Below, piece after piece: positions 18,350 through 26,723 of a DNA stretch of 64,000 nucleotides. Both the position numbers and the translations under genes were made by a program. The notes under the pieces were generated by a model that was not told the origin of the DNA, made no database searches, and worked only from the letters and a program-made list of their open reading frames with translations. The stretch is from Undibacterium paludis (GTDB lineage Bacteria; Pseudomonadota; Gammaproteobacteria; Burkholderiales; Burkholderiaceae_D), in the NCBI RefSeq assembly GCF_022568815.1, contig NZ_JAKZHX010000015.1, forward strand, positions 90,945 through 154,944, given 5' to 3'. The first letter of the stretch is position 1. The number at the start of each line of letters is the position of its first letter.

Positions 18350-20449
18350 TCAGGACGGAACGTTAAAATCCGCCAGTTTCTTGCTGAACTTGAACAGCCA
18401 GATACGGTTAGGTCTTTCCGTATCGGCGCCGCGGGCAACGCGCATGGTATTGCCTGCAGTACAGCCCAGGGCGCTGGCAGTGGTCGTCATGGCGCCATTG
18501 GCATCGACAGTGCACTTGGTGACGTCAGCGCCAACGACGATGGCGCCAGTAGGGTCAACAATCACAGTCTTCATGCCAAAGTCATCATCATTGGTCAGCG
18601 CCAGGGTGTTTTCATCGACCAGAGCCAGACCTTCAGCTTTTTCTGCCAGCCAGCCTGCATTGTTCAGATCAAACAGCACAGTTTTTTGAAGCACGACGAT
18701 ATTGGCATAATTGACGCCATTCACTGCAGCACCCGTCATGCTGCTTTTTTCCAGGTCCGTACCCATGCTGGCGATGTCGGTAGCATTGTTTGGCACCTGC
18801 ACCAGCATCAGCTTGTTGAAAGCCTTGCCGTCAGGGTCAGTGCCCTGTTCTATGACGATGAACTTGCCATTGCCGAGTGACACCAGATCGCCCAGTTTGG
18901 CGTTGCCGGTTTTGCCAGAGGTGTATTGTGTGCTGTCTATGGGGTAGGCATACAGCCTGGTTTTTTCTGTCGCCGGATCAAACTCTACCCAACGGTTGAA
19001 CTTGGCATAGTCCTTGATACTTTCGCTGGTAGCGACTGTTGCACCAGGCACGACATAATTGGCCTTGCCATCGTCAAGCGGGCTTTGTACGAAGCCATTG
19101 AGCTTGCCGGTAGCAACTTCCAGCGACAAGCCTTCCATGCCACGGTTGGCGCGGCGTTTCAGCAAGACCGCCGGTAAGTCACCCGCACCTGTGCCAGGCT
19201 GGTATTTTTTCAGGATGATGCCGGTGGCGATGTCTATCTTCAGGATGAAGGGGCCATATTCATCCGATACCCAGAGTACACCACGCGCCGCATCATAGAC
19301 GATGGATTCGGTATCAAGGCCATAGTCGCTGAAGGTGGTCTTGCTGCCGGCGTCATACCTGGCTGCATCATTCAATGGTACTTCTGCAGATGAACCAAGC
19401 TTGCCAGCAGCGATGGATAAACCCGAGGCATTGATGGTAGAACTGAATTTGATCGGCGTGACAGATTTCAGTACCGCTCCATCCTTGCCTATGCTGATCA
19501 GGCCATACGATGGTGTGAAGCTCGGAGACGGGAAGAATTTGGCATCACTGGTGCCTGTTGCACCAGCTGTGACGACAGCGTTGGGTACCTTGGGGCCATC
19601 GCCATTCGGGCCACGATCGGTAATGCCATAAAACTCCAGCGTGCCATCGGCTGCTTTGCCTTTGAATGTCAAACCAGAACCATAGGATGGCAAGAAGCCT
19701 TTGGGGAACTCTGCCCTGACGGCAGCATTATTGCCTTCATAAGGTACAAAGAAATTATCGGCAGCCTGTATCTGGTAACGGGTGATGGCAGCGCTGACCG
19801 TACCCAGTGCATTGCTCTGTGTGACTGTTTCTACGACAGGTGTACCTAGTCTGGATGCCATGGTGTCTTCAAAATGTTCACGCACCAGGGTGCGGCGGCC
19901 GGCATCTACCGTGCGGCTCTGGTAATTGCCCGGCAGTTTGGCCAGCAAGGCTATCATGCTGGCATTGAATGTCGCAGCCGGTGCATTAAAGTCCAGCGTC
20001 TGGCCGGCCAGAGCGGTTTTAACAGCGGCAGAAATCTTGATGCCGTTGGCCACATCATTGTCTTCATCAAGCAATTGCAGGGCCAGCAGGCGGTTGACTA
20101 CGCTATCGTCCTTGACGTTGCTGGAGTTGGCCAGGTTCAGTGGTGTAACGGTGGTAGCGCAGGCCGTGGAGCCAAGTGTAATACCGCCGACAGAGAACAC
20201 CAGACTGTCACCGGTGTTGCAGATGTAACCACCACTACTGGCCGTGCTGTTTTTGCTGCCACCTGCTGCAGTGTAGTCCAGCCCCTCAACTGCCGCATCA
20301 AGAAAAATCCCGTTCACGGGGCTAGGTGTGGGCGTCGTGCTGACTGTGCTGTTATTGCTGCCGCCGCAGGCTGCCAGCAGGCTTGCTGTTGCCAGTGTCG
20401 TCAGAGTCAGCAATGTAGGCAGCATTGGGGTTTGCTTGCTGTACTTCAT
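18350..20449 (-). CDS. Lipoprotein of the esterase-like/phytase-like family (PF13449 type)
   Basis: A 699-residue exported lipoprotein: the signal peptide ends in the lipobox LLAACGGS. After a low-complexity and adhesion-like N-terminal region, the C-terminal part from about residue 210 resembles the phytase-like esterase domain, a beta-propeller-type fold, with FYGITDRGPNGDGP, YGLDTESIVYDAARGVLWVSDEYGPF and RRANRGMEGLSLE. Family activity on phosphoesters is annotated but weakly proven. A Pho-box-like promoter precedes it, which fits induction by phosphate starvation. The ribosome site is GAGG, ten bases ahead. Confidence 0.85.
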   Translation of the reverse strand: MKYSKQTPMLPTLLTLTTLATASLLAACGGSNNSTVSTTPTPSPVNGIFLDAAVEGLDYTAAGGSKNSTASSGGYICNTGDSLVFSVGGITLGSTACATTVTPLNLANSSNVKDDSVVNRLLALQLLDEDNDVANGIKISAAVKTALAGQTLDFNAPAATFNASMIALLAKLPGNYQSRTVDAGRRTLVREHFEDTMASRLGTPVVETVTQSNALGTVSAAITRYQIQAADNFFVPYEGNNAAVRAEFPKGFLPSYGSGLTFKGKAADGTLEFYGITDRGPNGDGPKVPNAVVTAGATGTSDAKFFPSPSFTPSYGLISIGKDGAVLKSVTPIKFSSTINASGLSIAAGKLGSSAEVPLNDAARYDAGSKTTFSDYGLDTESIVYDAARGVLWVSDEYGPFILKIDIATGIILKKYQPGTGAGDLPAVLLKRRANRGMEGLSLEVATGKLNGFVQSPLDDGKANYVVPGATVATSESIKDYAKFNRWVEFDPATEKTRLYAYPIDSTQYTSGKTGNAKLGDLVSLGNGKFIVIEQGTDPDGKAFNKLMLVQVPNNATDIASMGTDLEKSSMTGAAVNGVNYANIVVLQKTVLFDLNNAGWLAEKAEGLALVDENTLALTNDDDFGMKTVIVDPTGAIVVGADVTKCTVDANGAMTTTASALGCTAGNTMRVARGADTERPNRIWLFKFSKKLADFNVPS

Positions 20450-20506
20450 GGAGTGACCTCGTGGATATTGATGAAAAGCGAATCGATGGAAGGCGAAAAT
20501 CCAGCG

Positions 20507-20540
20507 AAGTTACACCATGCGTATGACCCACTTATGACAT
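20507..20540 (-). promoter_or_regulatory. Pho-box-like promoter for the phytase-like gene
   Basis: On the minus strand ATGTCAT-AAGT-GGGTCAT (20540-20523) is a 7-4-7 direct repeat like the PhoB box CTGTCAT-N4-CTGTCAT. Exactly 10 bases further is TAACTT (20512-20507), a possible -10. This 10-base spacing is the geometry of PhoB-activated promoters. The half-sites match six and five of seven bases. Confidence 0.6.
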
Positions 20541-20565
20541 GGTGACATGCCTTTTCTTGACAGGA

Positions 20566-20610
20566 CCGTAGCTGATCCGTCACTGGTCCGTCATATTTGA
20601 CACCTATAGT
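20566..20610 (+). promoter_or_regulatory. Tandem Pho-box-like promoter for the CYTH-like gene
   Basis: Three 7-base repeats at an 11-base period, CCGTAGC (20566), CCGTCAC (20577) and CCGTCAT (20588), resemble PhoB half-sites CTGTCAT. A -10 TATAGT lies at 20605-20610, exactly 10 bases after the last repeat, and there is no -35, as expected for a PhoB-dependent promoter. It faces the secreted CYTH-like gene starting at 20641. Confidence 0.65.
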
Positions 20611-20640
20611 GTGCCCACCAAAAACTGTGGAGAGCACATC

Positions 20641-21498
20641 ATGTTGAAAACATTGACTGTAAGATCGACCATGCGCGCGGGCCTGGCTGCGTTGGCAATG
20701 CTGGGGGCGGGGCTGAACCTGGCAAGTGCTGCCGGCAATATGGTGCCCGACTATGAAGTGAAGTTGCTGATGAACCCGAATGTGGTTCTTGATGCAGACC
20801 ACAAACTCAAAAGCACAGTGCTCAGCACCTTCAATATGCCAACATCCGTAACCAAGATGAATGTGCTGTTCATGGACACCAATGCCAGGGATATCTACAA
20901 CAACACCTGGATAGCACGCCTACGCAAGACCGAAGGCGAGAGCAATTTTGAACTGACTTACAAAAAACGCTATCCCATAGACAATGGCAATATCAGTGAA
21001 GCCCTGTATAAAGCCAGTGCAGATGGTTTTGATTCTTCAGAAAAGAATTATGAAGCCCAGATCGAATGGGGTTATCAAAAGAAAACCCTGAGTATTTCCA
21101 ACACAAAGACGGACAGCAAGTCCGGTTATAGCGGTATGGACTTACCATCCAGCAGTGATTCGCGCAGCCTGCTTAAAAAGAATATTCCCGGCAAGATGGA
21201 CAACTGGCAGTATAGCGGCTGGGGCAAATCCATGCTCGATAATTCACGCAAGTATGGTCCAATACTGGCCAAGCGCTCTGTCGGCACCTGGAGTGGTCAG
21301 AAACTGTACATCGAAGTCTGGCCCATATTGAACCAGGCGGGCACAGGTATTGAGTACATCGTCGAAGCCTCTTTCAAGACCACGAGCGAAGCAACAGCGT
21401 CCGCCAAGCATGATGAACTGCAGGCTTACCTGATATCTCGTGGCTGGTTTGTGGCTGAGGATTCGCTCAAGACCCAGCTCATCATGGATCGCTATTGA
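20641..21498 (+). CDS. Secreted CYTH/triphosphate-tunnel-like protein of unknown function
   Basis: A 285-residue protein with a clear signal peptide (MRAGLAALAMLGAGLNLASA). The mature part has the order of strands and charged motifs of the CYTH/triphosphate tunnel fold: DYEVKLLMN in place of the EXEXK strand, DTNARDIYNNTWIARLRKTEG, ELTYKKRY, EAQIEWG, ILAKRSVGTW, LYIEVWPI and YIVEASF. CYTH proteins hydrolyse inorganic or organic triphosphates, but they are usually cytoplasmic, so a periplasmic member is uncommon. The ATG at 20641 follows GGAGAG; the longer frame from 20611 would start upstream of it and within the leader. Function is inferred, not shown. Confidence 0.72.
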   Translation: MLKTLTVRSTMRAGLAALAMLGAGLNLASAAGNMVPDYEVKLLMNPNVVLDADHKLKSTVLSTFNMPTSVTKMNVLFMDTNARDIYNNTWIARLRKTEGESNFELTYKKRYPIDNGNISEALYKASADGFDSSEKNYEAQIEWGYQKKTLSISNTKTDSKSGYSGMDLPSSSDSRSLLKKNIPGKMDNWQYSGWGKSMLDNSRKYGPILAKRSVGTWSGQKLYIEVWPILNQAGTGIEYIVEASFKTTSEATASAKHDELQAYLISRGWFVAEDSLKTQLIMDRY

Positions 21499-21502
21499 TT
21501 GT

Positions 21503-22105
21503 TCAGGGGCTGTCTTTGATGCCTTGCCAGCGTGGCGTCAGGTCATGTGGCAAGGCAAACATGTCGAGGACGCGACCGACGGTATGGTCTACCATCTCAG
21601 CGATTGTCTGGGGGCGATGGTAAAAGCCTGGCAGGGGCGGGAAGATGACGCCGCCCATTTCTGTCACGGCCGTCATATTGCGCAAATGGGCGAGGTTGAA
21701 GGGAGTTTCGCGCACCATCAATACCAGATGGCGACGTTCCTTCAGGACGACATCTGCAGCCCGGGTGATCAGGTTATCAGACAAGCCATGGGCGACGGCT
21801 GCCAGGGTTTTCATTGAACACGGCGCGATGATCATGCCGTCTGACAAAAACGAGCCACTGGCAATGCTGGCGCCGACATCACGCACATTGTGCACCACAT
21901 CGGCCAGGGCTTCGACATCCTTGCGCTTCAAGTCCATTTCCTGATACAGGTTCAGTACCCCTGCTTCTGAAATCAACAAATGACTTTCCACATCGGGGAT
22001 GTTGCGCAAGACTTCCAGCAGGCGTACGCCATAGACTGCACCAGTCGCGCCGGTGATGGCGACGATCAGGCGTATGGCGCGTTTCGGTGTGCCTGCATCT
22101 GTCAT
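21503..22105 (-). CDS. ubiX: Flavin prenyltransferase UbiX
   Basis: UbiX makes the prenylated FMN cofactor used by UbiD decarboxylases in ubiquinone synthesis. The 200-residue protein shows RLIVAITGATGAVYGVRLLE, IASGSFLSDGMIIAPCSMKTLAAVAHG, and ERRHLVLMVRETPFNLAHLRNM, all UbiX signatures for FMN and prenyl phosphate binding. Its stop at 21503 abuts the convergent CYTH-like gene by four bases. It lies 7 bases downstream of the glutaredoxin gene on the same strand. Confidence 0.96.
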   Translation of the reverse strand: MTDAGTPKRAIRLIVAITGATGAVYGVRLLEVLRNIPDVESHLLISEAGVLNLYQEMDLKRKDVEALADVVHNVRDVGASIASGSFLSDGMIIAPCSMKTLAAVAHGLSDNLITRAADVVLKERRHLVLMVRETPFNLAHLRNMTAVTEMGGVIFPPLPGFYHRPQTIAEMVDHTVGRVLDMFALPHDLTPRWQGIKDSP

Positions 22106-22112
22106 GCGCTTC

Positions 22113-22424
22113 TTAGTCTTTCAGCAAGGCTTGCAGTTCGCCGCTTTCAAACATTTCATTCATGATGTCGGAGCCGCCGATGAATTCGCCTTTGACATAC
22201 AGTTGTGGGATGGTAGGCCAGTTGGAATAATCCTTGATACCCTGACGCACTTCCGGGTCTTCCAGCACATTGATGGTCACCAGGTTTTGCACACCGCTGG
22301 CTTTCAACACCTGTACTGCACGGCCAGAAAAGCCGCATTGCGGGAACTGGGCAGTTCCCTTCATGAACAGGACAACAGGGTTTCCGGTTACGGTTTCTTT
22401 GATCCAGCTTTGAACGTCGCTCAT
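22113..22424 (-). CDS. grxD: Monothiol glutaredoxin, Grx4/GrxD type
   Basis: A 103-residue single-domain monothiol glutaredoxin with the CGFS active site in [18 protein letters not shown] and the glutathione-binding [20 protein letters not shown]. This type carries a bridging 2Fe-2S cluster and takes part in iron-sulfur trafficking. The frame is open to 22586, but the ATG at 22424 follows AAGGAAG and gives the standard start [11 protein letters not shown]. It appears co-transcribed with ubiX. Confidence 0.95.
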   Translation of the reverse strand: MSDVQSWIKETVTGNPVVLFMKGTAQFPQCGFSGRAVQVLKASGVQNLVTINVLEDPEVRQGIKDYSNWPTIPQLYVKGEFIGGSDIMNEMFESGELQALLKD

Positions 22425-22635
22425 GGCTATCTTCCTTAAAATACTTGAATTGCGAATACCTGCATTATAGAGGAAAGCGGCGCTGCCTGCCCCTGCTATA
22501 GCCGGGCTAGCGCTGCTTCTGACGTGTTGCGATGCGTCATAGCCGGGTAACAATCCACCTCTAGGATGACGCATCCGTAAAGACATGCGAAAAAATCCCC
22601 AAACTATCAGACGTCTGGCGATGTTTTATTGCTTA

Positions 22636-22654
22636 AATATCAATTGTCATTAAA
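22636..22654 (+). promoter_or_regulatory. Possible Fur-box-like site before the TonB-dependent receptor
   Basis: A 19-base stretch about 85 bases upstream of the receptor matches 11 of 19 bases of the Fur consensus, mostly in the right half (TGTCATTA). A TTGTCAT here could also be read as one Pho half-site, but there is no convincing partner. Weak evidence. Confidence 0.3.
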
Positions 22655-22737
22655 GATATTTTTGCACATGTTTTAAATCAAACCACAGAGCTGAGCAGGC
22701 GTCCCCTGTACGCCCGGGCTTTTTTTCATCGAACTGT

Positions 22738-24882
22738 ATGCACACTACTTTCACGACTTCCACAATACTTCGCTTTGGCAAACTGCACACCGCTTTGATG
22801 AGCGCCGGCTTGTGTGCAGGGGTCTGGCAAATCCCCGCAGCCTGTGCGGCAACAGAAGCTGACAATATGAGCAGCTCCGGCTTGTCTCAAGTGGTGATCA
22901 AGGCGACGGTAGAAAAAAAGAAGCTCGGTGACAATGTCAGCAGTGGCGTGCTGGGCCGCCGGTCTGAACTCGATACACCATTTTCCACCAAGGCCGTCAG
23001 CAGCGATGAAATTGAAGACAGGCTGGCCACCAGTATTTCTGAAGTCATGAAGTACGATGCTTCGGTCACTGCCATCAGCCCGCCTATCAGTACCCATCCG
23101 GCCACCATACAGATGCGGGGCCTGCGCCTGGATGATCTGAATGGCTACAAGATTGATGGCCTGGCCAATATCAATCGTGGCACCGAGATGCCGCTGGAAA
23201 TGTTTGAAAGCATAGAAGCGCTGAAGGGTTTGTCCGGCTTTATGTACGGTTTTGGCTCGCCTGGCGGCATCATCAACTACGTCAGCAAACGTCCGACAAC
23301 AGAAAAAAGTTTCAGTGCTGCCCTTGGCTACCAGCAGGGCGGGGCAATCAAGGAACATATAGATGCTGGCGGCCGTCTTGGCGAAAGTGAACGTTTTGGC
23401 TATCGCCTCAACATGCTGCATGAAGATGGTGGAGTGGCTGAAGAAAGCGGTACGGTCAATCGTAACGCCCTGGGTCTGAATCTCGATTTCCGTGTCAATT
23501 CCAGCCTGCTCATCAACCTGAATGGCATCTACCAAAAACGCAAGACCGTCGGTGGCACGGATGTCATTACCAGCACCTTGTATGCATTGCCACAGCCAAT
23601 CAGCGGCGATACGCGGCTGCATAGCGAAGGCGCTGGCAGTGATGTGGATTACAAACTCGCGACCCTGGGTGTAACGTATCTGCTGGTGCCAGACTGGACG
23701 GTCAGTATCGCGTATCGCGGCTCTGATTCAACACGCATCTACAAGAAAGACCAGTATTACCTGAGCAGCGACAGCGGCAACTACCGCGACCGCGTGACCT
23801 CGGAATACCATGGCTATCAATTTTCGCAAGTACAGGCCGGGCTGGAAGGCAGGTTCATCTCGGGCTTCCTGCAACACCAGATCACTGCCGGCGTCATGAC
23901 GCAGGAACTGACATCGACTTCATCCGTCGTCACGCCCAAAGTCTATCTGGGGACCGGTAACCTGTATGCGCCGACCATCATTTCCGTGTATGGCACCAAC
24001 TACAGCGGCGGTACTTATGAAGATGAAAAAACCAAGCAGGACGCCGTGTTTGCCAGCGACACGATCAGGTTTAATGACAACTGGTCCTTGCTGACCGGCT
24101 TGCGCTATACCCAATTCAGAGATACTGCTTACACGACAAAAAATACCGTTGCTGCAGCTTATGCAGCCAACAAGAGTACGCCCACGCTGGCCTTGATGTA
24201 CAAACCTGCAGCCGATACCACCGTGTATGGCAGTTACGTCGAAGCCCTGGAACAAAGCGCCAGTGCGCCCAGCTCAACCGTCAATGCCAACCAGACTTTT
24301 GCTCCCCTGAAGAGCAAGCAAACTGAAATAGGCATCAAGACCGAACGCAGTTCGTGGAATGCCAGCGCATCATTGTTCCGTATCGAACGTGCCGCCCAGT
24401 ACACGAATAGCGCCAATTATTTTGTCCAGGATGGCCGCAGTCTTTACCAGGGCCTGGAATTTAATACGGTCATCCAGGCAGCGAAAAACCTGTCGATTGA
24501 AGGCGGTCTCATGCTGCTGGACGCTACGCTAAAAGACGCGTTGCCCGCCGTCACCGGCAAGAATGCCGTCGGCGCACCCAGGAAACAGGTTTCCATCCAA
24601 ATGACCTGGCGCCCCGAAGTCCTGCCTGGCCTTGCCCTGCATGCCGGCACGCAATACCTGGGTGAACTGGCGATGGATGCTGCCAATGTGCATACGCTGT
24701 CAGCGTATAGCCTGTTTGATGCAGGGTTTAATTATCGTGCAAGAATGGGCGGTAAAATGGTCAGCATACGTGGCAATATTTCGAATATTGCCAATCGCAA
24801 ATACTGGACCTATTACCAGGAAAACTATCTGAACGTTGGTTCACCGCGCACAGCAAGTGTGAATGTCAGGATAGATTTCTAA
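22738..24882 (+). CDS. TonB-dependent siderophore-type outer membrane receptor
   Basis: A 714-residue TonB-dependent transporter with a signal peptide, a plug domain starting after a TonB-box-like SQVVIKAT (about residue 51), a plug signature TIQMRGLRLDDLNGYKIDGL and GFMYGFGSPGGIINYVSKRP, and a beta-barrel ending in the aromatic motif NVRIDF. This is the siderophore-receptor subtype (FhuA/FoxA-like), so ferric siderophore uptake is the usual assumption; the ligand cannot be read from sequence. An intrinsic terminator separates it from the phytase gene downstream. A tonB gene is present at 42.8 kb. Confidence 0.92.
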   Translation: MHTTFTTSTILRFGKLHTALMSAGLCAGVWQIPAACAATEADNMSSSGLSQVVIKATVEKKKLGDNVSSGVLGRRSELDTPFSTKAVSSDEIEDRLATSISEVMKYDASVTAISPPISTHPATIQMRGLRLDDLNGYKIDGLANINRGTEMPLEMFESIEALKGLSGFMYGFGSPGGIINYVSKRPTTEKSFSAALGYQQGGAIKEHIDAGGRLGESERFGYRLNMLHEDGGVAEESGTVNRNALGLNLDFRVNSSLLINLNGIYQKRKTVGGTDVITSTLYALPQPISGDTRLHSEGAGSDVDYKLATLGVTYLLVPDWTVSIAYRGSDSTRIYKKDQYYLSSDSGNYRDRVTSEYHGYQFSQVQAGLEGRFISGFLQHQITAGVMTQELTSTSSVVTPKVYLGTGNLYAPTIISVYGTNYSGGTYEDEKTKQDAVFASDTIRFNDNWSLLTGLRYTQFRDTAYTTKNTVAAAYAANKSTPTLALMYKPAADTTVYGSYVEALEQSASAPSSTVNANQTFAPLKSKQTEIGIKTERSSWNASASLFRIERAAQYTNSANYFVQDGRSLYQGLEFNTVIQAAKNLSIEGGLMLLDATLKDALPAVTGKNAVGAPRKQVSIQMTWRPEVLPGLALHAGTQYLGELAMDAANVHTLSAYSLFDAGFNYRARMGGKMVSIRGNISNIANRKYWTYYQENYLNVGSPRTASVNVRIDF

Positions 24883-24891
24883 GAACCTGTA

Positions 24892-24932
24892 TACGATCTT
24901 ATCCCGCTGACGCACGCTTGCTACAGATCGTA
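24892..24932. repeat. Inverted repeat after the TonB-dependent receptor
   Basis: TACGATCT (24892-24899) and AGATCGTA (24925-24932) are perfect inverted copies around a 25-base spacer, ten bases after the receptor stop. It precedes the real terminator. It may be a processing hairpin or part of a dispersed repeat. Confidence 0.5.
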
Positions 24933-24942
24933 AATTTTATCG

Positions 24943-24971
24943 GGCAGCTGCTTCAGGCAGTTGCCTTTTTT
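24943..24971 (+). terminator. Intrinsic terminator after the TonB-dependent receptor
   Basis: GGCAGCTGC (24943-24951) pairs with GCAGTTGCC (24957-24965), one G-T pair, followed by six T residues. It ends 14 bases before the phytase start, so the phytase gene needs its own promoter within the preceding 100 bases or depends on read-through. Confidence 0.8.
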
Positions 24972-24985
24972 GATTGAACTAGCTG

Positions 24986-26611
24986 ATGATGAAATCTGCA
25001 CCCTTCAAGCCGCTTTTATTACTCGTCTGTCTATTGTCATGCTCTGTCAATGCTGCAACGACAAATGCCCCCGTTGCTGAACCGGCAGTGGAGCGACACT
25101 ATCATACCAAGACCCCTTATCAGCCGCAGCAGGCAATGAGCAGTTACCAGCTTGTACCTGCTGGGTATACCGCCGTGTACACGCAGATGCTGGCAAGACA
25201 TGGATCACGCGGACTGACTGGCATGAAATCAGACCTGGCTTTTTATAATCTGTGGTCACAGGCACAAAAGGCGGATGCACTGACTGACCTGGGCAAGGAG
25301 CTGGGGCCTGACATACTGAAGCTGATGCAGGCCAATTTTTTATTGGGTTATGCCGTGCCCGGTATCAGCAAACCAGGTTATGGCAACGAAACCCGGCAAG
25401 GAATAGATGAGCATACAGAGCTGGCGCGCCGCATGCATGAGCGCCTGACAGGTTTGTTCCAGACTGCATCGCATGTAAGTGCTGATAACGCCAGTCCGAG
25501 AAAGATACTGGTACTGACCTCCGGCAAGGACCGTGCCGTCGACAGCGGTTATTTTTTTACGCAATCCCTGCTCAGGCAACAGCCGGGTTTGCAGGCGTCG
25601 ATTGTGTATCCCGCTTCACTGACACCAAGGGAAGACAAGCGTCCTCAATCAAGGCAGCCCGGTACAGACAGATTCCTGCTGTATTTCCACAAGCTAAGCG
25701 GCACACAGGATAAGGTGACTGATGCATCGGACCCGCTATATCCGACCTATGCTGCCAGTCAGGCTTATCAAAGCTATCTGAAGAGCCGGGAATTGCAAGC
25801 GCAGGAAGCACAGATACTGTCCCAGCCTTCGCTGGCAACTGCGGCGCATGCGGTGCTGGCACGGCTGTTCCATACCGGCTTTATCACTGAGCTGGAGCAG
25901 GGACGTATCAAGGCGGGCAACACAGGCACTTACAGTTTTACCAGCGAAGATGGTAAATTCTCCAACCAGCTTACCGGGGATGGCGAGACAGAAATCAGGT
26001 CGCCGGTTGAAGCTGCCCTGGCGCTGTACGAGTTGTATAGTGCCGCTTCCAATATGCAGGTGGAACTGGCCCGCCTGTCTTCGGGTAAATTCACTGCTTA
26101 CATGCCGTCAGAGCAGGCCAGGGTTTTTGCTGCAGCCGATGATGCCATCAGCTTTTACAGCAAGGGGCCAGGCACAGTGGAAAACGCCGATATCACTTTC
26201 CGTATGGCCGGCATCTTGCTGGCAGATTTTTTCAGAGAAACCGATGCCATCGCCAGTGGCGATCTCTCCCATCTGGCCAAGCTCAGGTTCGCTCATGCCG
26301 AGATCATGATACCCATGGCCAGCTTGCTCGGTATCGAAGGCATGTCAACGCAACAGCCGCGTAGTATGTTGTACCAGTACAGTAACAACGCATGGCGCGG
26401 TGAGCAGGTGGCGCCCATGGCTGCCAATATACAGTGGGATGTCTATGCCAACAAACAGGGACAGACCCTGGTCAGGATGCTGTATAACGAGCGCGAAACC
26501 GCATTCAGACGCGATTGCGATGCAGCGAGAATTTCACCGGACAGTTATTTCTATGACTATGGGCGTTTGAAAAATTGTTACCAGCAACGGATTTCTGTGT
26601 TGAAGAATTGA
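24986..26611 (+). CDS. Histidine acid phosphatase, MINPP/phytase-like
   Basis: A 541-residue secreted clade-2 histidine phosphatase. The signal peptide is LLLLVCLLSCSVNAA. The nucleophile motif RHGSRG is at residues 71-76, and the proton-donor motif is HAE at about 437 instead of HD, the hallmark of multiple inositol polyphosphate phosphatases. Such enzymes remove phosphates from phytate outside the cytoplasm. It follows a TonB-dependent receptor but is separated by a terminator. Two start codons are in tandem (ATGATG); the first is used here. Confidence 0.88.
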   Translation: MMKSAPFKPLLLLVCLLSCSVNAATTNAPVAEPAVERHYHTKTPYQPQQAMSSYQLVPAGYTAVYTQMLARHGSRGLTGMKSDLAFYNLWSQAQKADALTDLGKELGPDILKLMQANFLLGYAVPGISKPGYGNETRQGIDEHTELARRMHERLTGLFQTASHVSADNASPRKILVLTSGKDRAVDSGYFFTQSLLRQQPGLQASIVYPASLTPREDKRPQSRQPGTDRFLLYFHKLSGTQDKVTDASDPLYPTYAASQAYQSYLKSRELQAQEAQILSQPSLATAAHAVLARLFHTGFITELEQGRIKAGNTGTYSFTSEDGKFSNQLTGDGETEIRSPVEAALALYELYSAASNMQVELARLSSGKFTAYMPSEQARVFAAADDAISFYSKGPGTVENADITFRMAGILLADFFRETDAIASGDLSHLAKLRFAHAEIMIPMASLLGIEGMSTQQPRSMLYQYSNNAWRGEQVAPMAANIQWDVYANKQGQTLVRMLYNERETAFRRDCDAARISPDSYFYDYGRLKNCYQQRISVLKN

Positions 26612-26723
26612 AAAATAAGCAATGGCATCTGTAGCAAGCTGACACAATATATCCGGCAGAGCCCTTTTCAAGGGTGTAACATGTGGTCAAAAGAAAAAGA
26701 TGACATGTTGCAGGAGGCAGGCA

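Noticed and set aside
22636..22654. Confident Fur box
   Set aside because: Only 11 of 19 bases match and one half is poor; listed as weak only.
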